NCBI GenBank assembly: GCA_963691815.1
Contig: OY829651.1
Location: 13,872,917 to 13,936,916 of the forward strand
Reading direction: 5' to 3'
Length of the DNA stretch: 64,000 nucleotides
DNA from: Echiichthys vipera
Lineage: Eukaryota; Chordata; Actinopteri; Perciformes; Trachinidae
The number at the start of each line of letters is the position of its first letter. The stretch's first letter is position 1. The translations under genes were made by a program, and so were the position numbers. Below the pieces are notes generated by a model. The model saw only the letters and a program-made list of their open reading frames with translations. It did no database searches and had not been told where the DNA came from. Below are positions 21,739-33,972 of this stretch, piece after piece.

Positions 21739-24700
21739 ATGGCGGCGGCCGTCGACAGTGTTGTGAAAGTGTAAGTTTATCTTTTATATATTGTGAGATT
21801 AAAAACGAGCAGCCACACGCAGAGGCGAATGTATAATCGATTAATCGTCATGTTACGGCAGGAAGCTAAAAACTAGAAACATTGCAGCCTCGGTCTTTGA
21901 ATTTAGCATTTGTCCCGAGAGAATAACGTTACCCACTGAGCTAATGTTAGCCTGTTAGCTCTGGGCACAGATAATGAGGGGGAGCTGTGTTTTAGCCACT
22001 ACTTATCCCTAATGTAGCGACTCGTGGTTGTTTTTAAGGTGGTGTTAAACACAATATATGTTCAAACTGTTGCCTGCAGGTGGAGGAGAGGGTTAATCTA
22101 TTTAGTAAGCCGTCGGTTCGGCGGGTGCTTTGTTGTGACGAAAGGCTCGCTAACAATCAACCTTTTGTTCTGACGTCAGTCCACCGTTACTGTTGCGTGT
22201 TGGGCATCGTGAGTGTGTGTAGTTAATAAATGCAGATATGGGAAACGATACAGTCAGAGGAACAGTCTATGCATGGCAAGCGGTTTAAACATTTAACAGC
22301 TAGACTGGAAAAGTATTGCAGATATCTTAAGTTCTATTCTTCCTAGTTAAAAATGAACATTTCAGATATCCACAAACACATTTATTCTTCGTATTTACAG
22401 TCGTCATGTAAGATATCCACAACATCATTCTTGCCATTCGTGTGTGCAATTACACTTTCGATGAACATTAGAATAAACATTCTGGATATATGTAATGTCA
22501 TTCTGACTGGGAAAAACTCCCACGTGAGATATCTACAGTCTAATTGTCACTAGTCATGATTTTAATTTCAGATATTCTAAATGAAAAACCATTCCAGATG
22601 TTTCATAATGGGATTTTGTCCGACCAGTTGCAATGTCATTACAGATTTGTACAACTGCAATTTAACCAGTAAGACTTTCATTAACAATAGAGATGCACCA
22701 ATCATATATCAAATCGGATCGGATATCCAATCCGGTTATTGGATCAGTGCATCTCTAATTAACAGCTGTTTGTTTTACACACTTCCTATTATTTGTATTT
22801 TTCTATCCTGATATATTATTTGACATGTTGGTGTCCAACTTTTCCATTTCAGGCTGGGAGAGCAGTATTACAGAGACGCCATGGAGCAGTGTCATAGTTA
22901 CAATGCTCGCCTGTGCGCTGAGCGCAGCATCCTCATGCCTTTTCTGGACTCTCAGACTGGTGTAGCCCAGTCCAACTGTTACATTTGGATGGAGAAGAGA
23001 CACAGGAGTGCAGGTATACCATTTATGCATATTGACAATTCTATATTATCAATAGTCTGCTTCAATTTCAGTTACATCATGATGGTATGATCAAAAATAC
23101 TTTTTCAAATACTCCGCAACTAATGATTATTTTTTTATTTTAGATTAATCTGTCGATTATTTTCTCGATCAATAAATTAGACCGGTCTCTCAAATGTAAA
23201 AAAAATGCTGAACAATGTCACACAGTTTTTCCCAAAGCCACAAGAATATTTCCTCAAATGTCTTGTGTTGTCCACAGCTCAAAGATATTCAGATTGCTGC
23301 CATAGAGGAGTAATCGTTATAGATGTTTAGTCATTTTAAATATTTTTTTGTATTTAATTTGCACTGTACTTTGTAGTGTGCTATCTGTACAAAAAACACT
23401 TTTCAAGACCCGGTTGTAAGTGTCACAGATCACTCCAAAACTCACTCCACCTGCCTGTTCTGCTGTATGTTCTGTGTTTCATCAGGTGTAGCTCCAGGGC
23501 AGCTGTACACCTACCCAGCCCGTCGCTGGAGGAAGAAACGCCGTTCTCATCCCCCAGAGGACCCCCGTTTGGCCTTCCCCCCTCTCAAAGCAGGTATCAC
23601 CGCAGGTGGGGCAACTTGTAACCCAGCAGAAAAACAAACAAGTTGGGTTCATTCATCCTGGTTGAACTTTACCTGTAACTTTAAGTAATTATAGCTTGTA
23701 GATATCTTTGCATACTTAGCGGTCACATGTAGGAGGCCACCTTCTCTTCATTCATTTCGTAATATTTGTGTGTCTGTCTGTTTCTGTGTTCATGTCGTGT
23801 CAATGCATGTGCTACAATTTGCTTGTTGTGTTTAACAGATTTGGAGCTTGGTCTGAAGCGTGATGCGTTGGGGCCAGTGGATGGCAGCAGTCTGGAGGCC
23901 CTGCTGAAGGGGGAGCCCCTCGACAGGAGAAGCGGAGTGTCGGACATTCGTGGCTCTGAGGATGACTCTGTAACCGTGGAGCCTCCTGCCACATCGGCAA
24001 CCACTCACACATCCTCCGGGCGTGTCCGCAAGGTATGGCTCAAAGCTGGCTCTGCACTCTGGATTTCTGCCAGTGCAACTTAAATCTAGAGCCTCGCAGC
24101 ACAACTAATGGTTTGCGTAAAGGCGTTAAAAGATTACATTTACTCAACAGATTAAAATGCTCTTAATTTAATGACGCAGGTCATTCTTGAGCGAGGATAT
24201 TGTTACTAGAGCAAAGGACAAAAAACAGGGACGGATTCAGGTTGTACCACAGTCGTTTGGTATTGGATGGCATATTGTTTTAATTTAATTTTGTTTTATT
24301 CGTCCGTAAATGGTTTTAGCTTTCAACTTTCAGCCAAGTCAGTCATAGTCTGTGGTTCCCCGAGCATGACAGAATTCTTGTTTTTATAAAAAACTGTCTG
24401 ATTCTCCTACATGATTCATTAAACATAGTTAACATGTTTTGATGCCAATACGATTGTAGTTAAATGCCTGTACCCTGATGCACCCCTTCACCCAGTATGT
24501 ATCCAGGGTCGTCACCATTGCACCCGCAATCGATCTGGTCTGACTCGTTCTCTTATCCTTCAGTGATTTCATTTGACAGCTGCCTGAAAACTTCACCATG
24601 GGAAACCTCTTTTAGGTTTCCCAAGTAACAGCTTATATATAGTTTTGTTATTGTAGTAAATAAATAGAAGCCTTTGTCAGTGTAAATTAGGGTTGTGTAG

Positions 24701-27700
24701 AACCCGGTAGTAGAATGAAGACTACCAAGACCTAATCCAGACCCTCTCACCGCAGAGAGTCCTTGACCACGATGACTACTTGGACGATCTGGATGATGAC
24801 GACTTTGAGGACGAGACACCCAAGAGACGAGGCAAGAGCAAGTCGAAGGTCAGTCCCACTTCTTTTCCTGCAGTCAGTTCCCTGTGGGATTGATGTTTCA
24901 GCAGTGTACAATGTGTCAACTGTTAAATGGATTCTTTAGGGTCGCAGTGACAAGAATGGCAAGAAAAAACAGGAGGCTGCAGCTGCAGCGCTGGAGGAGA
25001 GGGACAAACCTTACGCCTGCGACAGTGAGTAGAAGCTTCCTTTGCAGCGGCCATGTGTGTCATGCATGTCAGTGAGAGAGGCTGTTGCTTTCCCCCCTGA
25101 AAGATTAAAACAAGCCTTCTACCACGCATGGTTGTGATCCGAAAGAGCCGAAAATTAAGATTGACAGCATAGAAATTTAAAAAGTTAAAATGCGCCTTTT
25201 AGGTTTTTACCAGAGATGCCGCTCCGTGTGTATTCTGTAACTTTTTGCCGGCCACTGTGCAAATGCTCACCTCTCCGCTGTATGAGTTTGCGTCAGCCAA
25301 CTATTAACCATGTGAAAAGTTTTACATTTTTTAAAACTTAAGCCGTGTGTGGGGTGATGAACGGCGTAGCTTTGTGGTTCCACCTTGGGCCTTTTTGGAC
25401 GGTAGTTAGAATTAGCCGCCATCACTTTAACACTTTTGTATGACCGTATGTGTGTGTGTCAGTCTGTGGGAAGCGCTACAAGAACCGCCCTGGCCTGAGC
25501 TACCACTATACACACTCTCACCTGGCCGAGGAGGAGGGCGAGGACCGCGAGGAGATCGAGGCACCACCCACTCCTCGCCAGCCTGAGGAGCAGAAGAGTG
25601 AGTCACTCTCTAGTGCTGAGAGAGAGACTGAGAGAGAGGGGAGGGGCTTTGTTTGCATGCCATGTCGCATGTGTTTGTTTGTAGGGAAGTCTCTCTCTCA
25701 TTTCTCTTTTTCGCTCCATTCATTTTTTTGATTTTCATGATTTTGAATCCCAAAGTTGGGATAAGATTATATGTTCCTGACTAAAACATGCTTGCACAGT
25801 TGGGATTCTTGGCATTTTTTTAAGCATATCCTCCATCTTTTTTTTCCCTTCCCTCCAACATATCCATCGCATTGCAGTTATTTTCTTCTGTGCACGCGAC
25901 ACCGTGTTAGAACATCCATTCAACAAGTACGTTTTGTCAGTTGTCACCCATTCATTAATTTGGATCATGAGTTAGATTCATCATCCGCCAGTAACTGAGA
26001 TAAAAAGGTTGCGTTTGTCTGAGGCAGCATGAAAAGGTTTGTAAAACTGTGCTTCAAAGTTTAAAATGTTTGATTTATAAACTGTATTTTTCCTACAGTT
26101 AGATGGTAACATGTTCATGTGGAAGAAGATAGTGCTATTTAACTCATCTGCCTTGATAAGTCAGTTTATAGACGCTGTTTAAATTTGCACTGAATGTTTT
26201 CTTCACTCATTCTCCCACTCAGCAACCAAGAAGGGTCCTAATGGGCTGGCACTGCCCAACGACTACTGTGACTTCTGTCTGGGAGACTCCACTTTAAACC
26301 AGAAAACTGGCCAATCAGAAGAGCTGGTGTCCTGCTCAGACTGTGGACGCTCAGGTATGAACTTGTCATGTCTCTTTCATTGCTAATTGACTGTTCAAGA
26401 AAGGCCTGCCGCTTAGTAACTGTTGCCATGCCTGCTGAGCTTTCTGTTCACGAATGCCACATAGAACCGTCCACATGGTTATTTTTATCTTACTTGACAA
26501 CATGTCTCCCATGTCCATTTTCTTCTCATAGGCCATCCAACATGCCTGCAGTTCACACCAGTGATGATGGCTGCAGTGAAGACCTACCGCTGGCAGTGCA
26601 TCGAGTGCAAGTGTTGCAACGTCTGCGGCACCTCAGAGAACGATGTGAGCCCTTTTAATTTTTTTTACTGAAATAAATATGTTGACCCAGGCAACTCATT
26701 TTAGTCCCGTTTAATTCCTTCTTTCAGGTTTAAATGGTTAAACCATCCTTTCCTGCTCCCTGTGATCACCTTTACTGTGTTTTAATGCAGCATAATGCTA
26801 TGTTCACTACACCCACAATCCAACAGCACTGTCTCACTTTCCCCGCTTGTCTAATTTTCTCTTGTCTAATCAGTAGACTAAACATGGTGGTGTGTTTTTG
26901 CAGGACCAGCTACTGTTCTGTGATGACTGTGACAGAGGATACCACATGTATTGTCTAAGTCCCCCCATGACTGAACCACCAGAGGGTAAGCTGACACTGA
27001 ACAATGAAGACTTGAAGGACATGTGTATGTTGTTATCATCACTTTCAACGATGCACACGCCTTTACCCAGTATGTACAAGGTGTCTATTATGGCACCGCA
27101 GTCTATCTGGTCTGATTTGTTCTCTTATCCTTCAACCATTTAATGTGACAGCGGTTTGAAAACTTCCCAAGACGACGCACCCTTTACCTTGTACATTCTT
27201 GTACATTCAATGTCAGTTTTGACATTGATTTTTAGAACACAATCGGCGCACCCACATTTGGCTTATTTGATCTGTGCGGTTCTTTAATTACGATTGCAGT
27301 AAACATTCCTCCTCAGCATCAACCCACATGAACCTTTTTTTTTTTTTTTTAAATGTCTATCGCAGGGAACAATCATATCCAAATAGTCGTCAGGACTGCC
27401 TTTTATGGTGGCACTCCTACTCCTACATTTGCAATCGTGCCGCGCTGAAGCCCACCTCTCAACCTGGCAGTGGCCGGGAAGCGTGCCGTGCCTAGTCACG
27501 GTACAGTTGCACTTGTACTGGTCAAATGGACTAGACTTTAGCTGTGAATCGTGCTTGGGCAAGCTGATACCAACACACAATGCACCCTTGAACATCGACA
27601 CTGATTTTTCAACTGTAAACTCATCTGCGGCACTATTGGATATCGGAGCACACAGGGTTTCCTCCTGATGACAGCTCTTGTAGTTAGTGTCTTTAGCAGG

Positions 27701-27941
27701 TTGTTTAATGTGAACTGTACAGCAAACTTACAACTTTAAACGTCCGGTAGTGGGAACTCTGCATATTCCTCACAGTGATGCTTGACTACCTGGTGTTGTA
27801 TTCCTATTCCTGTGGTTTCCTGATCACGCCCTCACTGTGTTTATGTGTTGTACAGGGAGCTGGAGCTGCCACCTGTGCCTGGCTCTGCTGAAGGATAAAG
27901 CCTCCATATACCAGCAGAACCAGAGCTCTGGCCCTGAGTGA
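21739..27941 (+). CDS. dpf2: Zinc finger protein ubi-d4 / double PHD fingers 2 (BAF complex subunit)
   Basis: Eleven exons: 21739-21770, 22853-23013, 23486-23593, 23839-24032, 24756-24848, 24940-25024, 25463-25597, 26223-26354, 26532-26644, 26904-26985 and 27856-27941. They total 1221 bases, encoding 406 residues (human DPF2 has 391). Domains in order: the N-terminal Requiem region (residues about 1-85, LGEQYYRDAMEQCHSYNARL, PARRWRKKRRSHPPEDPRL); an acidic/basic linker (DYLDDLDDDDF, TPKRRGK); one Kruppel-type C2H2 finger ([22 protein letters not shown], residues about 222-243); and tandem PHD fingers (YCDFC...CSDCGRSGHPTC, then CNVCG...CDDCDRGYHMYC and WSCHLC). DPF2 is a nuclear subunit of the canonical BAF (SWI/SNF) remodelling complex, and its tandem PHD module reads acetylated or crotonylated histone H3 tails. 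All zinc ligands are present. The first ATG is the start, giving MAAAVDSVVK as in the human protein. Confidence 0.97.
22688..22757. mobile_element. Small hAT-like MITE with 11-base inverted ends
   Basis: TAGAGATGCAC at 22688-22698 is perfectly inverted as GTGCATCTCTA at 22747-22757. The 70-base element is internally palindromic (ATCGGATCGGATATCCAATCCG). The ends resemble those of short hAT-type elements in fish. The flanks TTAACAA and ATTAACA could be a decayed target duplication. It sits in dpf2 intron 1. Confidence 0.65.
24462..24620. repeat. Dispersed repeat copy in dpf2 intron 4
   Basis: About 130 bases match 27045-27190 with diverged identity: both contain CACCCAGTATGTA or TACCCAGTATGTA, ATCTGGTCTGA, TGTTCTCTTATCCTTCA or CGTTCTCTTATCCTTCA, TTGACAGC or GTGACAGC and GAAAACTTC in the same order. 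This is a copy of an unidentified interspersed element. Confidence 0.7.
27045..27670. repeat. Interspersed repeat complex in dpf2 intron 10
   Basis: 27045-27190 is the second copy of the repeat in intron 4. Further along, 27430-27560 has inverted motifs around CCGTGCCTAGTCACGGTAC, a pattern seen in non-autonomous DNA transposons. Family is not assigned. No open frame here has splice support, and the frame between dpf2 exons 10 and 11 is closed. Confidence 0.5.
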
Positions 27942-29560
27942 CATATCGACATGCCCCGCCTCTTCAGTAAAAAGCACCCCACCCCCGATGGAAACGTCAG
28001 ACTCCTCTCAGTCCGGAGCTCCAGGCTCTGTCCAGATGTAGCTGAGCCAGATCGCAGATCAGCTTTAGAAGTCTTAATGTCTACAGCGTCAGTGGGGGGG
28101 ATCAGTCAACATGGGGATCAAACTATCACTACCAACCGGCCTGCAAAGCCCCCGCGGTTTGCCGTCAAACATACATATTTTGCGTATATATAGTATAGAC
28201 ACACAGTCTGCTCTGGACTGTTACACACACTAGATACAGAGACAGAGAGCATGCAGTAACCATAGTAACTGCTGTCTCCATGGGAGCTCCCAGGAGCAAA
28301 CGGATTAGCATCACAGCTAATTATCTGCACCATTTCACACTCAAATACACAGTGTGGACTGTCAAGACAACACCGTTTTTTTTGCTAAATTATCTATTTT
28401 TACTCCCTGAAAGTGGGAGAAAAAAAATGACCACGTATATGGTTGAGGATTATTATTATTACTATTGTTATTGTTCTGGTTACTAGTGGACTTTTGTAGT
28501 GGCATTTGCCTGTGTACTTTTGTCTGATCCATCAGAGCATTAATCTTTTGAAGAGGTTTCCCCGAGAGGAGCCGATCAGTGCCAAGGTCCACCATCGTAC
28601 ACACAATAATGACCCATGGAGCTTATTATGATCATGTCAATCATCTTTGTTTCATTTTATATCTTTGGAGCAAAGATGGTTAAAAAAGTCTTAATTTGTT
28701 GCCAAGAAAAAACTTTGACTTTTTAAGCCTTAGCACACGTTTTTTTTTTGGCCATTGCTACGTTAGGGTTGCACCGAACCCAAGATTTCATCTCTGATTC
28801 TGCTACTGGATTAATCTATTCCTTTAAACAAACACTTAAGAACAGAGCATACACTGTAAGTTGGACCCACAAGACACAAAACATTAGTATAACGCTGGTC
28901 TTAGATATTATTTATCCAACAGACGGTTAACATTCTCTTATTTTGAAAAACCTGATAATGCTGTTCTTATCGGGGGAAACTGACCAATAAATGAAACTAA
29001 TAATCATAACGGTGCATCCTTTCTCAAAAGATGTTTCGTGCTGGCTTTTGAGAAGCAGGTTAGGGGTGACATCACCCTTCACAAGTCATTTTTAAACGGC
29101 TGCCGTCAAACCGATGACACGCAGAATCATTCACAAACTGTAGCTGCTTTTATCATTTGTCACACGAAGGCAGATTTGCATGCAGATTGCACCTGTATGA
29201 ATGCACACACACTCACACCACAAGTGTTTTTTGTTTTGTTGTATTGGTTGTTTTTTTTTTTACATTTTATATTACCTGATATTCCATTGGTACTGGGAGT
29301 TTTTCTAGTAGAATTTTGTAAAGTCTATGGTATAGAAAACACTTCAAGTATATAGCTCCTAATGCATTCTATGTACTGTATTGACTTTTTCTATTTTTGT
29401 TATGACTGTGACATGTTTGAATTTATTTGATTATTCTTATATGTCAGACCTCCATTATGAGTATTTGTAAAATGATGTACTTTGTTGTACTATTTTTATT
29501 TTTTACATTTCTTTGGTATCAAAGCCGATTTAGCCTGACAATAAAAATCACTTTGAATTA
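27942..29560 (+). other. 3' UTR of dpf2
   Basis: Follows the dpf2 TGA directly. AATAAA at 29540-29545 is followed by a change of sequence character, which suggests cleavage near 29560 and a 3' UTR of about 1.6 kb. It contains a (ATT)n-like run at 28446-28475. Confidence 0.6.
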
Positions 29561-29845
29561 AGTATCCATGCTTGCTTTAAATAGATATTTTCCTGCTGGA
29601 ATTGAATAATGTACTTGATTTACATTATGATCAGGTGACAGAACTGCAGGTGACTGATGTGTCTGTCCACACTACTGACTCCATTTGTAGTGTAGGAAAG
29701 TTACGCACAAATGAACTGGAGGAGCTACTCAGCTGTAAAATGTCTACTGGTGTGACAACCCCGAACCGTTTTATTTTTATTTTTTTAACACTTTGACTCC
29801 ACTGGTACATGTATTGTACCATTTCCTGTTGGTACAGTATAAAAT
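29561..29845. other. Intergenic sequence
   Basis: AT-rich; nothing recognisable on either strand. Confidence 0.4.
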
Positions 29846-30316
29846 AGTGGGTACGGAAAGTATTCAGATCCCCTTAAATTTGTCACTCTGTTAATTTGCA
29901 GCCATTTTTCCCTCATAAATGTACACACAGCACCTCATTTTGACAGAAAACGTTTTTGCAAATTGGACCTCATGGTTCTCATTTGCTCTGATGTGCTCTG
30001 AGCTGTAAGGTCTTCTAGAGACAGGTGTGTGCTTTTCCTAACCAAGTCCAATCAGTTTAATCAAACACAGCTGGACTCCCATAAAGGTGTAGAACCATCC
30101 CAAGGATGAACACGCCTGATCTAAATATACCAGTGTCACAGCAAAGGGTCTGAATACTTATGGCCATGTGAAAAACTAATACAACTCTGTGTCTTTCTGT
30201 CAAATGGGGTGCTCTGTTTACATTTATTAGGAAAAAATCCATTCAAATTGCAAAAGGCTACAAATGAACAAAGAGTGACATTTAAAGGGGTCTGAATACT
30301 TCCCGCACCCACTGTA
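29846..30316. mobile_element. Non-autonomous Tc1/mariner element
   Basis: The left end AGTGGGTACGGAAAGTATTC and the right end GAATACTTCCCGCACCCACT are inverted copies. The similarity extends inward for about 50 bases (CCCCTTAAATTTGTCACTCT against AGAGTGACATTTAAAGGGG). TA dinucleotides flank both ends, as expected for Tc1/mariner insertion. The roughly 470-base body has no transposase frame. The termini match a common family of fish Tc1-like repeats. Confidence 0.85.
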
Positions 30317-30569
30317 GACAGATTATTTCTATACTGAGAGGAAAAACATAACATATTGTGTAAGGTATACAATCACTATGCAGTGTGTCATGATCGTCCA
30401 TTACGATGAATAAATGGTGACGCGTCCCGGCTTTGGCACTTGGACAGCCTCCAAGTTCTAGGTTACATACTGTACGTCTGTCAACACACTAGTGACAGCA
30501 TTACCTGCAGCACAGGTTTTAATGACTGGGGCAGGATCACAGCTTATAAAACTGATGTGAAGATAATGT

Positions 30570-31180
30570 CATGGTAAAAAGTACGGCATGACAAATTTCA
30601 TCTTTTTAATTTTGTTTGAAGGCATGTTATATGTCATAATAAATCGTAGTATAGTATACCGTAAAAAGTATTGAAATTAGTAGTATAGTATGTCATGAAA
30701 GTATTTCATAGGTCATAGTACATTGTTGAAAAAAGTCACAGTATAGTATGTTGTAAAAGCATTTTTTTTAAAAGTCATAGAAAGGTCATTAAAGTCACAG
30801 TATAGTATGTTGCAAAAGTAATAAAAACATCATAGTATAGTTTGTCGAAAAAAGTTGTCCAAAAGATACTTACGCGTGTCTAAGCCAGTCATAGCATGGA
30901 TTCTTGAAAAAAGTCAAGAAAAGAAACAAAAGTGTCTGAAAAAGCAAAAAAAGTAGTTTACTATGTCCAAAAAGTCAAAATATAAAATGTCCAAATGCTT
31001 TAATCAGTCATAGGATAAGCTGTCTAAAGCAGTCATGGCATCATTTGTTGAAAACAAGTCATAGAAAAGTTATAGTGTGTCCAAAAAAGATAAAAGTCAT
31101 AGTTTAGTTTGTCCAAAAAGTTAAAAAAAAAATCTAAATATATGTTCAAATAGAAGCTCCAATAAAAAGGTCACAGTAAA
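30570..31180. repeat. Degenerate satellite-like array with GTCATAGTATAGTATGT motif
   Basis: The motif GTCATAGTATAGTATGTTG, followed by AAAAGT, recurs about every 30-50 bases and decays to the right into AAAAAGTCATAG variants. It lies between dpf2 and the NCKX gene. It is similar in style, but not in sequence, to the array at 7195-7625. Confidence 0.75.
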
Positions 31181-31393
31181 AGAGTATATCATAAACCTTT
31201 TGGGTGAGTTATGCATCCTTCCCCATTGGCAGAACTCAGTCAAACTGTTGGAAAAATGCTGCATTTTAGAAATTGCTTTGGTTTGATTGTTTATGTGTTA
31301 TTGCATATTTCTCATTCTTGTCCCATTTATTAATGTCATTAAAGTAAAAGAGAAGGGAACTTTCCAAAAGAGAAACCTCACAGAACAAAACAT

Positions 31394-32082
31394 TTTATTT
31401 CACTCAACACACATTCAAAGATTCTCTCCAAACACCGACGTTCAAAAACACTTTGAATATCAAACAGTCGCCTTTGAGCAGCGCAAAAACACCTCTGTGC
31501 TGAGAAGCTTTGAGTGCGGTGGGGCTACGTTATGTACAAGGCCAAGACAACGGTGGCTTAGTGCAATTATCTGGAGCGTGATGATCAGCCATGCTATGCT
31601 GTTTATAACTACGGACACAAAGGCGGGATGAAGACATTTGACTTTACATAAAATAACTTCACACATTGAGAAGCAACTACATAAGCTAACATGTGTCATC
31701 ATCGTTGAGGTTACTTGTGGCAGTCATAAGGTATTAACGAGTAAACTAACACACTTTGGGGTTCCTTATACAATACTCTTTGTTTCAGAATACAAATCCG
31801 GTACGTTATAAATTTGTTGTGAGACAGTGCAGTATCAGCTGGGTGTGATTTCACAAAATCTGGGCTTTAGGTGCTCGGTACAAAACTATGTAAAATACTC
31901 GTTTATCAAAGGTAAACAACGCCACACAGCCGGTGTCGGAGTAGCGTCGCTCAAACGCGTGCAGCCCCCATAGTGTGAAATGAAAATTCATCTGTTTGTA
32001 CATTTGATGAATCATGGCAGCAGTGAAGGTGGAGAACGGGGCGGACCTCTTGTGTGTGCGTCCTTTTGTACGGGGGAGTCCT
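31394..32082 (-). other. Probable 3' UTR of the NCKX gene
   Basis: Follows the stop codon on the minus strand. TTTATT at 31394-31399 (AATAAA on the minus strand) is a candidate polyadenylation signal. No competing gene is seen. Confidence 0.45.
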
Positions 32083-33690
32083 CTACAACCTCTCGAAGCC
32101 GACGGAGCAGAGAAGGAAGATGGCGTAGAGCAGTATGAGACAGAATCCCAGCTTGCGGTCCAACTTCCAGCAGTTCAGATGGACACTCATGACCTGCGGA
32201 GGGACGGACGATAGAGAGAGAGAGAGAGAGAGAGCGCCACTTCCTGTTGCACTGACCTAAATATAATTCCAAGAGCTCTCATGAAAAATATAAAATAAAC
32301 ATCGCCGGCAGCTGATGTTGGTAACGACTTTGTTCACTCATCTAAGAAATAATGAGACGAATGAACTGAATTTTGAACAACAATGAGCAGACAGAACGGA
32401 CATGTAACTCACTGTGAGTATGACTGAGGCCAGCAGAAGAATCACTGAGTACACCAGACCTTTGCTGTTGATGGTCACCTACAAGACAGAGATGGAAAAA
32501 GCATTAACACGTTGTTGTTAAATCAAACAATGATAAACGTGTGTTACAGAGTACTTTCAGGATGCTCTACACTTAAATGCAGTACCGACTACATCCACAT
32601 ATAAAGACTTAACCCCTTCTTTGAAATGTTGAACAATATTGAGACTTAAAGCACAATGAGTAGGGTTGTCGGGGGAACTCTATAAAAACGTTGCGACCAG
32701 GTGCAAGATCGTAAGCTCGTAACCAACAGGACGCTACGAAAATGGAAGACAGAGTGTAAAAAAACCTGCAAATATAACGAGATGAAACGCAAAGAGGGAA
32801 ATGTTTGTGGCTGGCCTTACAAGAGTGTATTGGCCTTTTGTATTCAGTGTTCGGGGGAGGATTGTTGGTCCAAGAACAAGCTGGACAGGGTTGTTAATTT
32901 GGGTAGAAAGATAACTAATAACAAATGGGCACAGCAGATACACTGCACCCTCCAATTTCTGATTTCACCAACGATGCTTTTAATGTTTTTCTGACATTTT
33001 ACATTATGTGCTGTCATGAATGGCTGATGATGTTCTTTCTTTTACGCTCTTTGTGCTATTCCACTAGGGGCAATAAAGGTTTCATTCAGTCATTCATTTA
33101 CCTGTCAACGAGCACCGTAAGCCCTTGTTGGGTGGAGGAGGAGGGGCCAACTTTGAATCTTGTGTTTACAAATTGCAACCAACAAATCTTTCAAAAGTAT
33201 TTTCAGGATGGCATTTTTGCCACAAGGTAAAAAGGGGAAGGACAGCAGATAACCAACAGGATAATGCTGTTTTTATAATCACGGTTTAAGTCAGCTGTTC
33301 AAGATATCACGTCGGGAAACAAGATGTTATCTTTGTGTTGTGCCGATTGAAGCGACTGAGAGGGAGCACTTGATGTTACCACTGATCCGTAGCTGACGAT
33401 CAGAGTCCTCAGCGCCCAGGGGAAGCCCAGACCCAGCAGCACATCAAAGATATTACTGCCGATGGAGTTGGACACAGCCATGTCACCCATCCCTGCAACA
33501 TTTCACGTGGAAATATGTAGCGTGAAGCGTTCCAAATGACATTAGACATCCAGTCAAACAGCCTGAGATTTTACAGATTTCAGTCAAGAATAAACCTGAT
33601 TTAGTTTCATAACATAGCAAAATGTGTTTAAAGAAAAAGCTAGATGGTAAAAATGGTTTAAACGATGCAAGTATGTGTTTTCAACACACC

Positions 33691-33769
<79 letters not shown>

Positions 33770-33937
33770 ACACACACACACACACACCTTGTCGGGCGAC
33801 GATGAGGCTGGCCATGCAGTCGGGGACACTGGTGCCGGCGGCCAGAAACGTGATGCCCATGATGACTTCTGGGATTCCAAGTGTGTAGCTGATTATGGTC
33901 ACCTAGACAGAAACACAGAGGGAGGAGGCTGTGGATA

Positions 33938-33972
<35 letters not shown>

